From: Caryophanales bacterium UBA6356
Lineage (GTDB): Bacteria; Bacillota_I; Bacilli_A; RFN20; CAG-826
NCBI GenBank assembly: GCA_002440125.1
Contig: DJRQ01000040.1
Coordinates: 1 to 27,982 of the forward strand
DNA length: 27,982 nucleotides
Reading direction: 5' to 3'
Notes under the pieces: generated by a model
Told to the model about the DNA's origin: nothing
Databases searched by the model: none
The model's input: the letters and a program-made list of their open reading frames with translations, nothing else
Shown: positions 16,438 to 25,129 of the stretch, in pieces
How positions within the stretch are numbered: the first letter of the stretch is position 1
Layout of the letters: each line of letters begins with the position of its first letter
Made by a program: the position numbers and the translations under genes

Positions 16438-18825
16438 ATGATTGATCGAAAGCTATTCAAGAATCCCCCCAATGAATATGGTCCAGTGCCGTTTTGGTTT
16501 TGGAACGACAACATGGAAGACGAGAAGATCCTTTTTGAGCTCACGGAGATGGCCCAGCAGCATATCCATGAAGTTATTTTGCACGCCCGAAAAGGACTTA
16601 GCGTTCCTTATCTTTCGGAAGGATGGTTTCATCGCGTTGAGGTCGCTTTAAAAAAAGCCAAAGAGCTTGGATTGCGACTTTGGATCTATGATGAAGACAA
16701 TTGGCCAAGCGGTTATGCCGGTGGAAAGGTATTGGCAAAAGATCCTTCTTTTGCGGCTAAGTGCCTAAGCATCGAGAAAATTTATCCGGTCCTTGGTAAG
16801 CCTGTCCTCATCCCCGAAAAGGAAGGAACGGAACTCGTAGCGACAATCGCCGTCTACCAAGACAAAGAATTCGTTGATATCACGGACTATGGAAAGAATG
16901 GCAAAGAGCCATGGCATTCCGAAACCCTTTGTTGGGAGGTCTTTGTTTTCAGGATGGAAAATTGCCTCCATACGCCCGCTTATAGCGACCTTCCTTATGT
17001 TGATTTACTGAATACCAAGGCCACGGATGTCTTTATTGAGGCAACCCATAAAGAATACAAAAGGAGATTCCCTGAATATTGGGGGAATACCATCAAAGGT
17101 TTCTTTACCGACGAACCTGGATTCTATCAGAATTATTTGGAACAGGCGAAAAACATTAATACTTTGGCATGGACGAAGGAATTTCCCGAGCGTTTTATCA
17201 AAGCCTATGGATATGATATTCGTCCCTATTTACCAACACTTTGGCAAGATATGCCTTTATCGAACAAGGTACGGTTAGATTATTATAATGCTTTAGATCG
17301 TTTCTATAAGGAGTCGTACTTTGATCACATTCGCAATTTCCTACACGGGGATGGTTTGTTTTCGATCGGACATCTCCATCATGAGGATAAACTCCAATGG
17401 CTGGTGCAGGCGGAAGGGGATTTTTTCTTAGCTATCGATGGTTTGGATTATTCTGGCATCGATTGCATCGAAAGAACCTATCCACGCGTTACCGAAAGGC
17501 TTGGCAGCAGCGCTGCCGACCTTCTTTCGAAGCCGCGAACTCTATCTGAGACTTTCGGTTGCTTTGGCTGGGAATTGACGCCTCAAGAGATGAAAGAAAG
17601 AATAGACCTTCAATATGCGCAAGGCATCAATATGCTTGTTTTGCACGCTTTCTTTTCTTCTATTGATGGGTACCGTAAAACTGAGTCGCCCCCATCCTTG
17701 TTTTTCCAAAACGACTATTGGCCTTCTTTTTATAAGCTAAGCGATTACGTTGCCCGTCTTTCCTATTCCCTTTCCCAAGGAAAGCATAAACCTAAAGTCG
17801 CTCTTTATTATCCAGCCGACCTCGCTAAGAAGCGCTTCATGCCTCTTAATCGCCGCGAGGTCTGTGATATTGATGATTGCTTAGATCGTTTAACCGGCGC
17901 TCTTTTGGAAAAAGGGATAGACTACGAGCTTGTTCCAGAAAGTTTCCTTAAGGATGCGAAGGTGGTCGATCAAGTGCTTACCGTGGGCGAATTCGCTTTC
18001 GAAGCGATTCTTTTGCCTTGTTCACCTGATGAATCGATTTTGCCTGTGCTTCAAGAATTCGCCTCAAAAGGCTTGATTTATTCCTTTGGAACAAAGAGAT
18101 GCTCTCTTGCTAATCATCCCTATTTCTATTTCGATGAAGAAGAGGGGGTTTCCGATTTAGATTCTAAAATCAATAAGGGTTTTATTGGGGAAAACGTGAT
18201 TTCTTATGAGAGAAGCGAACAGCAAACAAAGTGTCTTTTCTTGGTGAATAGCCTTTCAAAAGAAAACAAAATCTCTCTTTTTGTGCCAAAGGGGAAAAGC
18301 GTTGAAAAGTGGGATTTAGAAACAGGCGAGACGAAACTTCTTTTTAAAGAAGGAGATGCCCGTTACGAAGCGCTTTATTTGAAGAAAAAAGAATCCCTTT
18401 TGCTTACTTTCTTAAGCGGCTATAGCAAAGAAAAGGAAGAAGAAAAGCCCTCTTATGAGAAGATTCCCCTTACTTTGAAAACCGCTCTTTTTGATGGAGA
18501 ATCATATCCCTTTGCTTCCGCCCACAAAAACGGTCTCCATGGTTTTAGTGGAGAAGTTTCTCTTACTTTCTTATTGAAGATCCAAAGGAAATGCAAAGGC
18601 GCTCGTCTTTATTTTGAAAACGTCTATGACTTCGCCTCGCTTTATGTGAATGGGGAAGAGGCTGGCACTCGCTTATGGCTTCCATTTGAATTCGATGTGA
18701 GCCCCCTTTTAAAAGAAGGAGAGAATGAAATAGTGTTACGAATTAAACCCGTCAAAGCCAATCTCTTTGACCATAAGGATTTTGATGTTGGCCTCGTTGG
18801 GGAGGCTTTTGCAAAGGTTTTCTGA
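16438..18825 (+). CDS. Cytoplasmic glycoside hydrolase, GH106-like
   Basis: A 795-residue protein without a signal peptide. The opening (PPNEYGPVPFWFWND, then ILHARKGLSVPYLSEGWF and YDEDNWPSGYAGG near residues 83-94) is typical of the large 'glycosyl hydrolase' group related to GH106 alpha-L-rhamnosidases. Candidate catalytic glutamates are Glu226 (FFTDEPGF) and Glu371 (TLSETFG). Residues from about 700 look like a galactose-binding-type beta-sandwich (GARLYFENV, ASLYVNGEEAG), common at the C-terminus of this group. AGAGGAG six bases before the ATG supports the start. First gene of a three-gene operon; the GH3 gene begins two bases after its stop. It would trim imported oligosaccharides; the sugar removed is not certain. 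Confidence 0.8.
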   Translation: MIDRKLFKNPPNEYGPVPFWFWNDNMEDEKILFELTEMAQQHIHEVILHARKGLSVPYLSEGWFHRVEVALKKAKELGLRLWIYDEDNWPSGYAGGKVLAKDPSFAAKCLSIEKIYPVLGKPVLIPEKEGTELVATIAVYQDKEFVDITDYGKNGKEPWHSETLCWEVFVFRMENCLHTPAYSDLPYVDLLNTKATDVFIEATHKEYKRRFPEYWGNTIKGFFTDEPGFYQNYLEQAKNINTLAWTKEFPERFIKAYGYDIRPYLPTLWQDMPLSNKVRLDYYNALDRFYKESYFDHIRNFLHGDGLFSIGHLHHEDKLQWLVQAEGDFFLAIDGLDYSGIDCIERTYPRVTERLGSSAADLLSKPRTLSETFGCFGWELTPQEMKERIDLQYAQGINMLVLHAFFSSIDGYRKTESPPSLFFQNDYWPSFYKLSDYVARLSYSLSQGKHKPKVALYYPADLAKKRFMPLNRREVCDIDDCLDRLTGALLEKGIDYELVPESFLKDAKVVDQVLTVGEFAFEAILLPCSPDESILPVLQEFASKGLIYSFGTKRCSLANHPYFYFDEEEGVSDLDSKINKGFIGENVISYERSEQQTKCLFLVNSLSKENKISLFVPKGKSVEKWDLETGETKLLFKEGDARYEALYLKKKESLLLTFLSGYSKEKEEEKPSYEKIPLTLKTALFDGESYPFASAHKNGLHGFSGEVSLTFLLKIQRKCKGARLYFENVYDFASLYVNGEEAGTRLWLPFEFDVSPLLKEGENEIVLRIKPVKANLFDHKDFDVGLVGEAFAKVF

Positions 18826-18827
18826 AA

Positions 18828-21044
18828 ATGGAAAAATATAAGAATCCCTCCTTAAGCGCTGGTGTTCGAGCGGAAGATCTTTTGAAGAGACTCTCGAGCA
18901 AAGAAAAAATAGAGCAAATGAATTGCTCTGGTTGTCTTTATTCTCTGGAAGAGATTTTGTCTTCTTTTCAAGAAGGGAAAGACATTGTCCATGGGGAATG
19001 GTATTGGTTTAAGTCTTTTGATTTAAAAAAACTGAAAGAAATGGAAGAGGCAACCGTTTCCTTCTCCCGATTTGGAATACCGACGTTTGTCAGCTGCGAA
19101 AATGTGCATGGCAGCGCCTTGCCTTTTACGACCATCTTTCCGACCGCAGGTTGCTTGGGCGCTTCTTTTGACGTTGATTTAGCCTATCGCGTCTCCAAGA
19201 TGCAAGCCAAAGAAATTCGGTCTTTGGGATTCAATAAAGTGTACGCTCCAAATTTGGATCTTTTCCGTGATCCTCGATGGGGGAGATGCGAAGAAAATAT
19301 ATCGGAAGATCCTTTTCACCTTAGTCTTATGGCTAAGGGCATAGTACGGGGCATTCAAGAAGAGAAAGTGATGGCTACTCCCAAACACTTTTTGGGTTAT
19401 TCTTCGCCAGAAGGCGGTTTGAACTTAGCTCCTATGCATATGGGTGAAAGGGAAATGCGCCAATATTTCTTACCATCTTTCAAAGCCGCCATTGAAGAGG
19501 GCGCAATGGGGTTAATGACTTGCTATAACGTCGTGGATGGAGTGCCAGTTACGATTTCCCCTCTATGGATGAAGAAAGTCCTTCGCGAAGAGCTTTCTTT
19601 CGAGGGCGTGACCATACTTGACTATGGCATGTCTGGGATTATGAAAAACGTTATGGGTATCGGTTCCTCCTATAGCGATCTTGCAAAGAAGCTACTTGAT
19701 GCGGGCGTTGATATGGAAGCTTGCGAACCGCTTTGCTATAACGAGAAATTCATGGATGAGATTGCTCACGAAGAGCATTATTCCTCGCTTGTCGATGAAG
19801 CGGTCTATCGTATTTTGAAAGCGAAATTCTCCTTAGGCCTTTTTGAGAATCCTTCCTTTGATTTGGAAAAAGCGAAAGAGACGGTCGGAAGCCAAGAAGC
19901 CTTTGATCTTACTTATGAAGAGGAAGCAAAAGGGGCGACTCTTTTAAAAAACAATGGGATACTCCCACTTAAGAAGGGAACCAAAATCTTTCTTGTTGGC
20001 CCGAACGCTGAAATGGCCCAATTAGGCGGCATAACTTATTATGCGGCGCTCGAAGATTATCAGGAGAAGGAAGCCATGTCCGAAAAAGCCATTGCGACGG
20101 ATAAGGCTTTCATCGACCGTTTTGGCAAGGAAAATGTCCGTGTTCATAAAGGGTGCAACTTCTTTCGGCTTGACAAAAAAGAGCTTCCAGAGATCTTAGA
20201 CGATTCCAAGTGGGCGGACGTCATCGTCTTTGCTGGCGGGAATAATTCTGTTGGCTATTCGGGTGGCGAAAATGGTGGAAAGAACAACCCTCTTATGAAA
20301 TATGATGCCGTGACTTCTTCCGAAGGATACGACGTTACCGATATTGGACTCACGGAATCGCAAAAGGGACTTTTAGAAAATCTAAAAAAGGCTGCAAAAC
20401 CAATTGTTTTCTTAAATTATGGGGGAAAACCAGTCAGTCTAGAGAAGGAGTTGGACTATCTTGACGCGGTCCTTTTTTGCTATGGGGTAGGGATGCTTGG
20501 GAATCTTGCAGTTTGCGATATTTTGCTGGGAAAAATCAATCCCTCAGGAAGGCTACCATTTACCGTTGCTCGAAACGCCGGTCAACTCCCGATTTTCTAT
20601 AATCACTATCTCCCGAGAGGGAACTATGGCCGAGAAGGAAACCAGGAGAAACCGGGACAGGACTATGTTTTTGGCCCGAATTCCCCTCTTTTTCCCTTTG
20701 GCTTTGGTTTAAGCTATTCCCGTTTCCTATATCGTGAACTAGACGTACAAAAGAAAGGGGAAGACATTCTTGCCTCTATACTCATCAAAAACGAAGGGCC
20801 TATGGATGGCGAGCATGTTGTCCTTCTTTATGGGAGGACATTAACGAGAGATTATGTTTGCATTCCTTCAAAGAGACTTGTTGCCTTTGGCCGATATTTC
20901 TTCAAAAAAGACGAAGAAAAGACGATTGTCTTCAAACTCACCCGAAATGATTTTTCGTATATTGGATTCGATATGAAAGAAACTCTTCCTGAAGGGGTTA
21001 TCGAAATCGAGGTAGAAGGAATTAAAAAGGAGATTGCTTTATGA
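18828..21044 (+). CDS. GH3 family beta-glycosidase
   Basis: A 738-residue cytoplasmic enzyme with the three usual GH3 parts: a TIM barrel (about 1-345), an alpha/beta sandwich (about 375-610) and a C-terminal Fn3-like domain (about 640-738). Recognisable motifs are NLDLFRDPRWGRCEE, ATPKHFLGY and the nucleophile region ILDYGMSG with Asp265. The residue before that Asp is leucine where most GH3 enzymes have serine. GYSGGENGG fits the second-domain loop that often supplies the acid/base. No signal peptide. It lies two bases after the GH106-like gene and overlaps the next gene by four (ATGA). It probably releases glucose or a related beta-linked sugar from imported oligosaccharides; linkage specificity varies widely in this family. 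Confidence 0.92.
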   Translation: MEKYKNPSLSAGVRAEDLLKRLSSKEKIEQMNCSGCLYSLEEILSSFQEGKDIVHGEWYWFKSFDLKKLKEMEEATVSFSRFGIPTFVSCENVHGSALPFTTIFPTAGCLGASFDVDLAYRVSKMQAKEIRSLGFNKVYAPNLDLFRDPRWGRCEENISEDPFHLSLMAKGIVRGIQEEKVMATPKHFLGYSSPEGGLNLAPMHMGEREMRQYFLPSFKAAIEEGAMGLMTCYNVVDGVPVTISPLWMKKVLREELSFEGVTILDYGMSGIMKNVMGIGSSYSDLAKKLLDAGVDMEACEPLCYNEKFMDEIAHEEHYSSLVDEAVYRILKAKFSLGLFENPSFDLEKAKETVGSQEAFDLTYEEEAKGATLLKNNGILPLKKGTKIFLVGPNAEMAQLGGITYYAALEDYQEKEAMSEKAIATDKAFIDRFGKENVRVHKGCNFFRLDKKELPEILDDSKWADVIVFAGGNNSVGYSGGENGGKNNPLMKYDAVTSSEGYDVTDIGLTESQKGLLENLKKAAKPIVFLNYGGKPVSLEKELDYLDAVLFCYGVGMLGNLAVCDILLGKINPSGRLPFTVARNAGQLPIFYNHYLPRGNYGREGNQEKPGQDYVFGPNSPLFPFGFGLSYSRFLYRELDVQKKGEDILASILIKNEGPMDGEHVVLLYGRTLTRDYVCIPSKRLVAFGRYFFKKDEEKTIVFKLTRNDFSYIGFDMKETLPEGVIEIEVEGIKKEIAL

Positions 21045-22297
21045 CTGAGAAAGAACTTCTAAATATCCAAGAAACGCATAAGTACATCGTTTCTCGTTGG
21101 CCTTTAGCTGTCCATTATCCAGAAAACGAGCCAAAAGGACCCTATGCATTGCCTTATCCATTCGTTCCTCCTTGCATTGCTGGAGATTTCCATGTCCTTT
21201 TCTATTGGGATACTTTTTATACGAATCGAGGCATGATTAACGATGGATTTTTTGATTTCGCAAAATCAAATGTAGAGAATTTGTTCTTTGCCCTTGATAA
21301 GCTCGGCTTCGTCCCTAATGCCTATAGCGAGAACCTCATCAAATGGACTTCGCAACCTCCCTATCTCCATTTCATGGTAAAGGACATCTATGAAGTTTCA
21401 AGAGACGATTTGTGGCTTAAGAAAGCGTACTTCGCTTTAAAGAAAGAATATCAATTTTGGATGACTGAACGCATCACTAAAAACGGGTTAAACCGATATC
21501 TTCATAACCATCTAACGGAAGATGATCTTTGCGATTACTACCATTATGTGGCTACGGAACGCCTTGGCTTAACCATCGATCTTCCTAAAGCGAAGCGAGC
21601 GGATCTTGGCGAGAATTATTTGGCTGATGGTGAAGCCGGTCTTGATTTCACACCGCGTTTCCGAGAAAGAGGCGCCCATATTAATCCGGTTGATCTCAAC
21701 GCCAATCTTTATGGCATGGAACTTGATTTAGCCGTTTTGGCCAAGAAGTTTGAGCCTGAGGAAGAGAATAGATTCCTTGAGGCTGCTTCGTCTCGGAAAA
21801 AGAAAATGGATGCTTGGATGCTGGGAGAGGATGGCGTTTACTATGACTACGATTTTGACGCAGGGGAAATATTCCGGGAAGATTATTGCTTTACCGGTCA
21901 GTTTATGCCTTTTATAACCGGTTTATCCAACAACCAGGAAGCGGCTAGAAAAGTCCTTTTAAGGCTCTGCTATCCCCATGGCGTGGTTTCTACCCAAAAG
22001 GATGATAACGAGAAAATCGCCTATCAAGCCGCTTACCCCTATTCTTGGCCATATGATAACTACCTTGCCTATTGGGGCTTATCTTCTTGTGGCTTGGAAG
22101 AAGAAGCGAGAGAAATAGGAGAGATCTGGCTAAAAAATATTTCCGATACGTATGTTGCAACAGGAAAACTTTGGGAAACATACGATCCCCTTAAAGGTGG
22201 TAGGGCCAAGAAAAAAGAGTATCCAGCCAATGAGATGATGGGTTGGACAGCTGGGACTTTCTCTTCTATCGCCAAGGATTTGGGGCTCATAAAATAA
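21041..22297 (+). CDS. GH37/trehalase-like (alpha/alpha)6-barrel glycosidase
   Basis: A 418-residue cytoplasmic protein. It follows the trehalase motif order: FYWDTFYTNRGM near 55-66 (trehalase YWDSY), EAGLDFTPRF at 198-207 with Asp202 where trehalase has its catalytic acid, INPVDLNANLY, YSWPYDNYLAYW (trehalase QWDYPNGWAP) and WETYDP followed by NEMMGWTAGTF (trehalase EKYD and GFGWTNG). It is shorter than typical GH37 trehalases (over 500 residues) and several motifs are loose, so the substrate may not be trehalose; GH63-type alpha-glucosidases share the fold. Last gene of the glycosidase operon, overlapping the GH3 gene by four bases. A frameshifted copy of its last 45 or so codons lies at about 25130-25262. 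Confidence 0.75.
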   Translation: MTEKELLNIQETHKYIVSRWPLAVHYPENEPKGPYALPYPFVPPCIAGDFHVLFYWDTFYTNRGMINDGFFDFAKSNVENLFFALDKLGFVPNAYSENLIKWTSQPPYLHFMVKDIYEVSRDDLWLKKAYFALKKEYQFWMTERITKNGLNRYLHNHLTEDDLCDYYHYVATERLGLTIDLPKAKRADLGENYLADGEAGLDFTPRFRERGAHINPVDLNANLYGMELDLAVLAKKFEPEEENRFLEAASSRKKKMDAWMLGEDGVYYDYDFDAGEIFREDYCFTGQFMPFITGLSNNQEAARKVLLRLCYPHGVVSTQKDDNEKIAYQAAYPYSWPYDNYLAYWGLSSCGLEEEAREIGEIWLKNISDTYVATGKLWETYDPLKGGRAKKKEYPANEMMGWTAGTFSSIAKDLGLIK

Positions 22298-22964
22298 TCG
22301 CTTTATCTACGGTAACGGGCTTTTTTGGTTGCTGGAAAAATGGCGTTGTTTTCAATAGGGAAATGACAATGACGAGGATTTTAATAAAAAAAAGACGAAA
22401 TAGGCTTTCAATCGTTAATTTAGAATAAAAGGAATCTATATGCCGCTTTCTAGTGGGCCCTCTTCGTTGACAAGATAATGGGAGATGCCGCGCGAGTGCT
22501 GCTCCATTTGGCTTTCGAAGAGAAAAGCGCCGATGCTTCGACGCTCATTTTGGCATTGACTTAAATGCGCAAAATCCCATGAGCGACAATACAAACGAAT
22601 TTGGATGGTTCTAGGTTTGTGAGCGTTATCGTTTTCCTTATCGCCACTACGCATCTTTGAGGACGAGGGAAATGCCACTGGCCTCGCAGGGCTTCTTGTT
22701 GGATTTAGGAACGATAGAGGGAAAAATATTGCCAAACAGGTCTTCAGAATCGCCTTCCAAGCCCCATTGGTTTGTAGCACAAACCTACAATCCTTTATTT
22801 ATCCCATAGCTTTAATATTTCTGATATTTAAGGCTACATTTATTCAAATTAGATTTGACAAGAAAAAATCGATAAAAACTGAATTTTTGCGATTATTCGG
22901 TTTCTATTTAATGAGTTTCTGCTAAAGATCGATTTTCTTTCCGGTTCGGTCTATTGTAAAAATA
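22298..22964. other. Long intergenic region, no convincing gene
   Basis: The first 90 bases resemble 25263-25391. An intergenic repeat lies at 22383-22430. The following stretch contains a 114-codon leftward reading frame (22780-22436, GTG start, poor ribosome binding site) that I cannot relate to any family. Two overlapping palindromes lie at its upstream end (22769-22785 and 22772-22790). AATAAAAGGA (22424-22433) and TCCTTTATT (22791-22799) form a short imperfect inverted repeat around this stretch. The rest, to 22964, is A/T-rich. No clear terminator for the glycosidase operon was found. Confidence 0.5.
22383..22430. repeat. Intergenic repeat, copy 2
   Basis: Partner of 3236-3282: 22402-22430 equals 3254-3282 except for two bases, and the A-rich flank before it is also similar. 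This copy lies about 100 bases after the GH37-like gene rather than in front of a gene, so it is not simply a shared promoter. Confidence 0.6.
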
Positions 22965-23112
22965 GTATCAATAATGGTAAAACACCACTTGCAAAACTTG
23001 TTGCTATGTAAGCGCTTAAATATAATGGCTTTATAGGAGGAGGCGTTCGCATTGCCTACCGTTCTTGGCATCGATCGCCGCCATCGCATGGTCAAAAAGA
23101 TATTTCTTTTTG
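22965..23112. repeat. Promoter/leader repeat, intact copy A
   Basis: This block aligns with 25665-25802 over its whole length with small gaps. Shared landmarks are GTATCAATAATG, ACTTGTT, ATG-AAGC, AATATAA, ATTGCCT and GTCAAAAAGA. Copy A contains the promoter, the cre-like site and most of the leader of the GLUG-repeat gene. Confidence 0.7.
22998..23026 (+). promoter_or_regulatory. Promoter with cre-like operator in its spacer
   Basis: TTGTTG (22998-23003) and a perfect TATAAT (23021-23026) are 17 bases apart. TGTAAGCGCTTAAA (23007-23020), a 13/14 match to the CcpA consensus, fills most of the spacer, so a bound repressor would exclude polymerase. The leader of about 110 bases to the ATG at 23143 contains a strong AGGAGGAGG (23035-23043) that is not used by the main gene. 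Confidence 0.65.
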
Positions 23113-23142
23113 TAGACAATGCGAAAAACCAAGGAGACTCAT

Positions 23143-24906
23143 ATGAGAAAAAAGGTTGTTCTGCTTTTAAGCGCTATTGGCTCGATAGGTGTTTTTAGCT
23201 TTTCTCTTTTCGACCGCTTATCGACTATCGATCCGCTTTACGTCAAGGCGGCCTCGGACAAAGGAAAGACGATGGATTTGGTTTCGAATCTCCAAAGCAA
23301 AGTCTTACAAGAAGGAAAGGTAGAATTCGTGAGCGATGGGTATACCTTTTCCTTCGAAGGCGAAGGAGTAGCCTTCGATATAAACGGAATCCATATTTCC
23401 AAAGGCGGCTATCTAAGGAATTTCACCTGCTTCAATAACTTAAAAGGGATTCGCTATAAAACGAATGGCGACTTCGTGTTTATGAGCGGAACGACCTCAA
23501 AAAACGTTATCTCCAAATACCAGTCGGCTGTGGCCACGAAAGATAGCGTGGCCTTAGAAGCCACGGGTGGAGAACATTTCATGTTATTCGCCAAGGAAAA
23601 GGATGTAACGCTTACAGAGTTAACTTTGGAATTTGATTGCACTTATGAAGGGATAGTGGCCTCCGAAAGCGATAAATGGGATGCGACTTGGTCCTGGGGC
23701 TTAGAAGGCTCCGGTGTTAAGCAAGAACCGTTTCTAATCAGCTCGTTGAATGATTGGAACGAATTTGCCGAGGCGACTAAAACCTACATGTTTAAGGACC
23801 GCTACTTTAAGCTGACCGCAAATATTGGAGATGAGACGAACAAAGTAACCACCTCCGCGGATGCGTCGCATGAAACGCCGTTTTCGGGGCATTTCGACGG
23901 GGATGGTCACGAAGTGTATATCGACATCTCTGATGATGCAAACCGAGCTGGCTTATTCGCGCATGCTGGCAATAACGCGTCCTTTGAAAATGTGACGATT
24001 AGAGGAAGCGTCCTTGGGAAAGAATCTGTTGCTGGAAGCCTCGTTTCAGCGCTAGTGAGCGACGCGACAATTAGCAACGTGAAAAATTACGCCAGCGTCA
24101 GTGCGAAAGACACAGTCGGGGGAATCGTCGGATTTATTTATGGTGACGCCACCTCTAAAACCATTCTCGACAATCTGGAAAATCATGGGGCGATAAACGT
24201 TACTGAGAGCGTTTTGGGCGGCATCGTTGGAAGAGCCGATGGCAAACAAATGATTTCCAATTCCAGAAACTATGCGGACATAACCTATACGGGTAGTATT
24301 TCCGCTACTAAGGACTCGCAAGCCTATATAGGCGGAATTGTTGGTAAAAATGCAACCGGGAGCATTGATGGTTGCTCGAATTATGGTTCGATAACGAGCG
24401 AAAGCAATTTGCAAAAAATAGGTGGAATTGTCGGGAGAACGGGGAAGAGCAAGATTTCCAATTGCGTGTATGGCTATACGAAAGAAGAAGCGAGCCAAGG
24501 TAAGACCCAGCCATCCTTCAACGTTACCAGCAATTTCTGCGGAGGCATCGTCGGTTCCGTCGATGAGGTTGCGACTATCTCTAATTGCATGAATTATGTC
24601 AATCTTTCTCAAACTTCCAATAGCTGCTTAGGAGGCATTGCCGGATTGTCTAACAAAGCCGGGGTCAAGTTCGACTCGTGTTCCAATTATGGCAACATCA
24701 CCGGCATTATGAGCGTTGGCGGCATCGCTGGTAGAGCGGTTAATACTGTTACTTTTACCGGTTGCGCGAATAACGGCATCGTTAAGATCGGCGAGACGGA
24801 AGCAAGCCGAGATGTTGGACAAGAGAACGCGACCGAAGACGCCCAGAAAAAGATACCTGGCAAGATTATTGGCAATACCGCAAAAGGAACATTGACGATA
24901 AATTAG
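23143..24906 (+). CDS. Secreted GLUG-repeat (beta-helix) protein
   Basis: A 587-residue protein with a signal peptide (MRKKVVLLLSAIGSIGVFSF). I chose ATG 23143 over 23119 because AAGGAG lies six bases before it. Residues about 45-180 may form a beta-sandwich. A bridging segment at about 190-260 (EPFLISSLNDWNEFAE, YFKLTANIG, FSGHFDGDGHEV) is the usual lead-in to GLUG repeats. From about 269 onward come repeats of roughly 30-40 residues, seven with GGI[VA]G starting near 325, 359, 396, 427, 466, 496 and 525, each followed by a SNC-NYG-I-type strand. Such repeats build a beta-helix in surface or adhesin-like proteins of gut bacteria. There is no C-terminal anchor, so it is probably released or bound non-covalently. 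Ligand unknown. Confidence 0.85.
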   Translation: MRKKVVLLLSAIGSIGVFSFSLFDRLSTIDPLYVKAASDKGKTMDLVSNLQSKVLQEGKVEFVSDGYTFSFEGEGVAFDINGIHISKGGYLRNFTCFNNLKGIRYKTNGDFVFMSGTTSKNVISKYQSAVATKDSVALEATGGEHFMLFAKEKDVTLTELTLEFDCTYEGIVASESDKWDATWSWGLEGSGVKQEPFLISSLNDWNEFAEATKTYMFKDRYFKLTANIGDETNKVTTSADASHETPFSGHFDGDGHEVYIDISDDANRAGLFAHAGNNASFENVTIRGSVLGKESVAGSLVSALVSDATISNVKNYASVSAKDTVGGIVGFIYGDATSKTILDNLENHGAINVTESVLGGIVGRADGKQMISNSRNYADITYTGSISATKDSQAYIGGIVGKNATGSIDGCSNYGSITSESNLQKIGGIVGRTGKSKISNCVYGYTKEEASQGKTQPSFNVTSNFCGGIVGSVDEVATISNCMNYVNLSQTSNSCLGGIAGLSNKAGVKFDSCSNYGNITGIMSVGGIAGRAVNTVTFTGCANNGIVKIGETEASRDVGQENATEDAQKKIPGKIIGNTAKGTLTIN

Positions 24907-24953
24907 AGAACGCTCTCAAACGGTTTTAGTCGGAAAAATGGAATAGAAGGGGC

Positions 24954-24971
24954 TGTTCAAAAAACGACTGG
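24954..24971 (+). repeat. Left arm of 18-bp inverted repeat
   Basis: TGTTCAAAAAACGACTGG here matches the reverse complement of 25574-25591 at 16 of 18 positions. The preceding GGGGC gives a GGGGCTGTTCAA end of the kind seen at many insertion-sequence termini. No transposase lies between the arms. Confidence 0.5.
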
Positions 24972-24983
24972 CCAATGAAAAAG

Positions 24984-25015
24984 ACGCCGGAATCGCTGAA
25001 TTGCCGGCGTTTTTT
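24984..25015 (+). terminator. Rho-independent terminator after the GLUG-repeat gene
   Basis: ACGCCGG (24984-24990) pairs with CCGGCGT (25004-25010); the stem continues with AAT/ATT past a bulged G and is followed by TTTTTT. It lies 77 bases after the stop codon. Confidence 0.85.
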
Positions 25016-25129
25016 GGTCGAATCCACTTGCTTAGGGAGGACTCTACCATGCCTATTTTACTACCGAAAGGGCTTTTTTCTCTCTCCTTCGACCCAATGG
25101 AGTGGGAAGGGGAGCGAATACGCCGTTTT

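Noticed and set aside
22436..22780. Leftward frame of 114 codons as a real gene
   Set aside because: GTG start with a poor ribosome binding site, no recognised family, and located in a stretch that may be an insertion. Left as part of the intergenic description.
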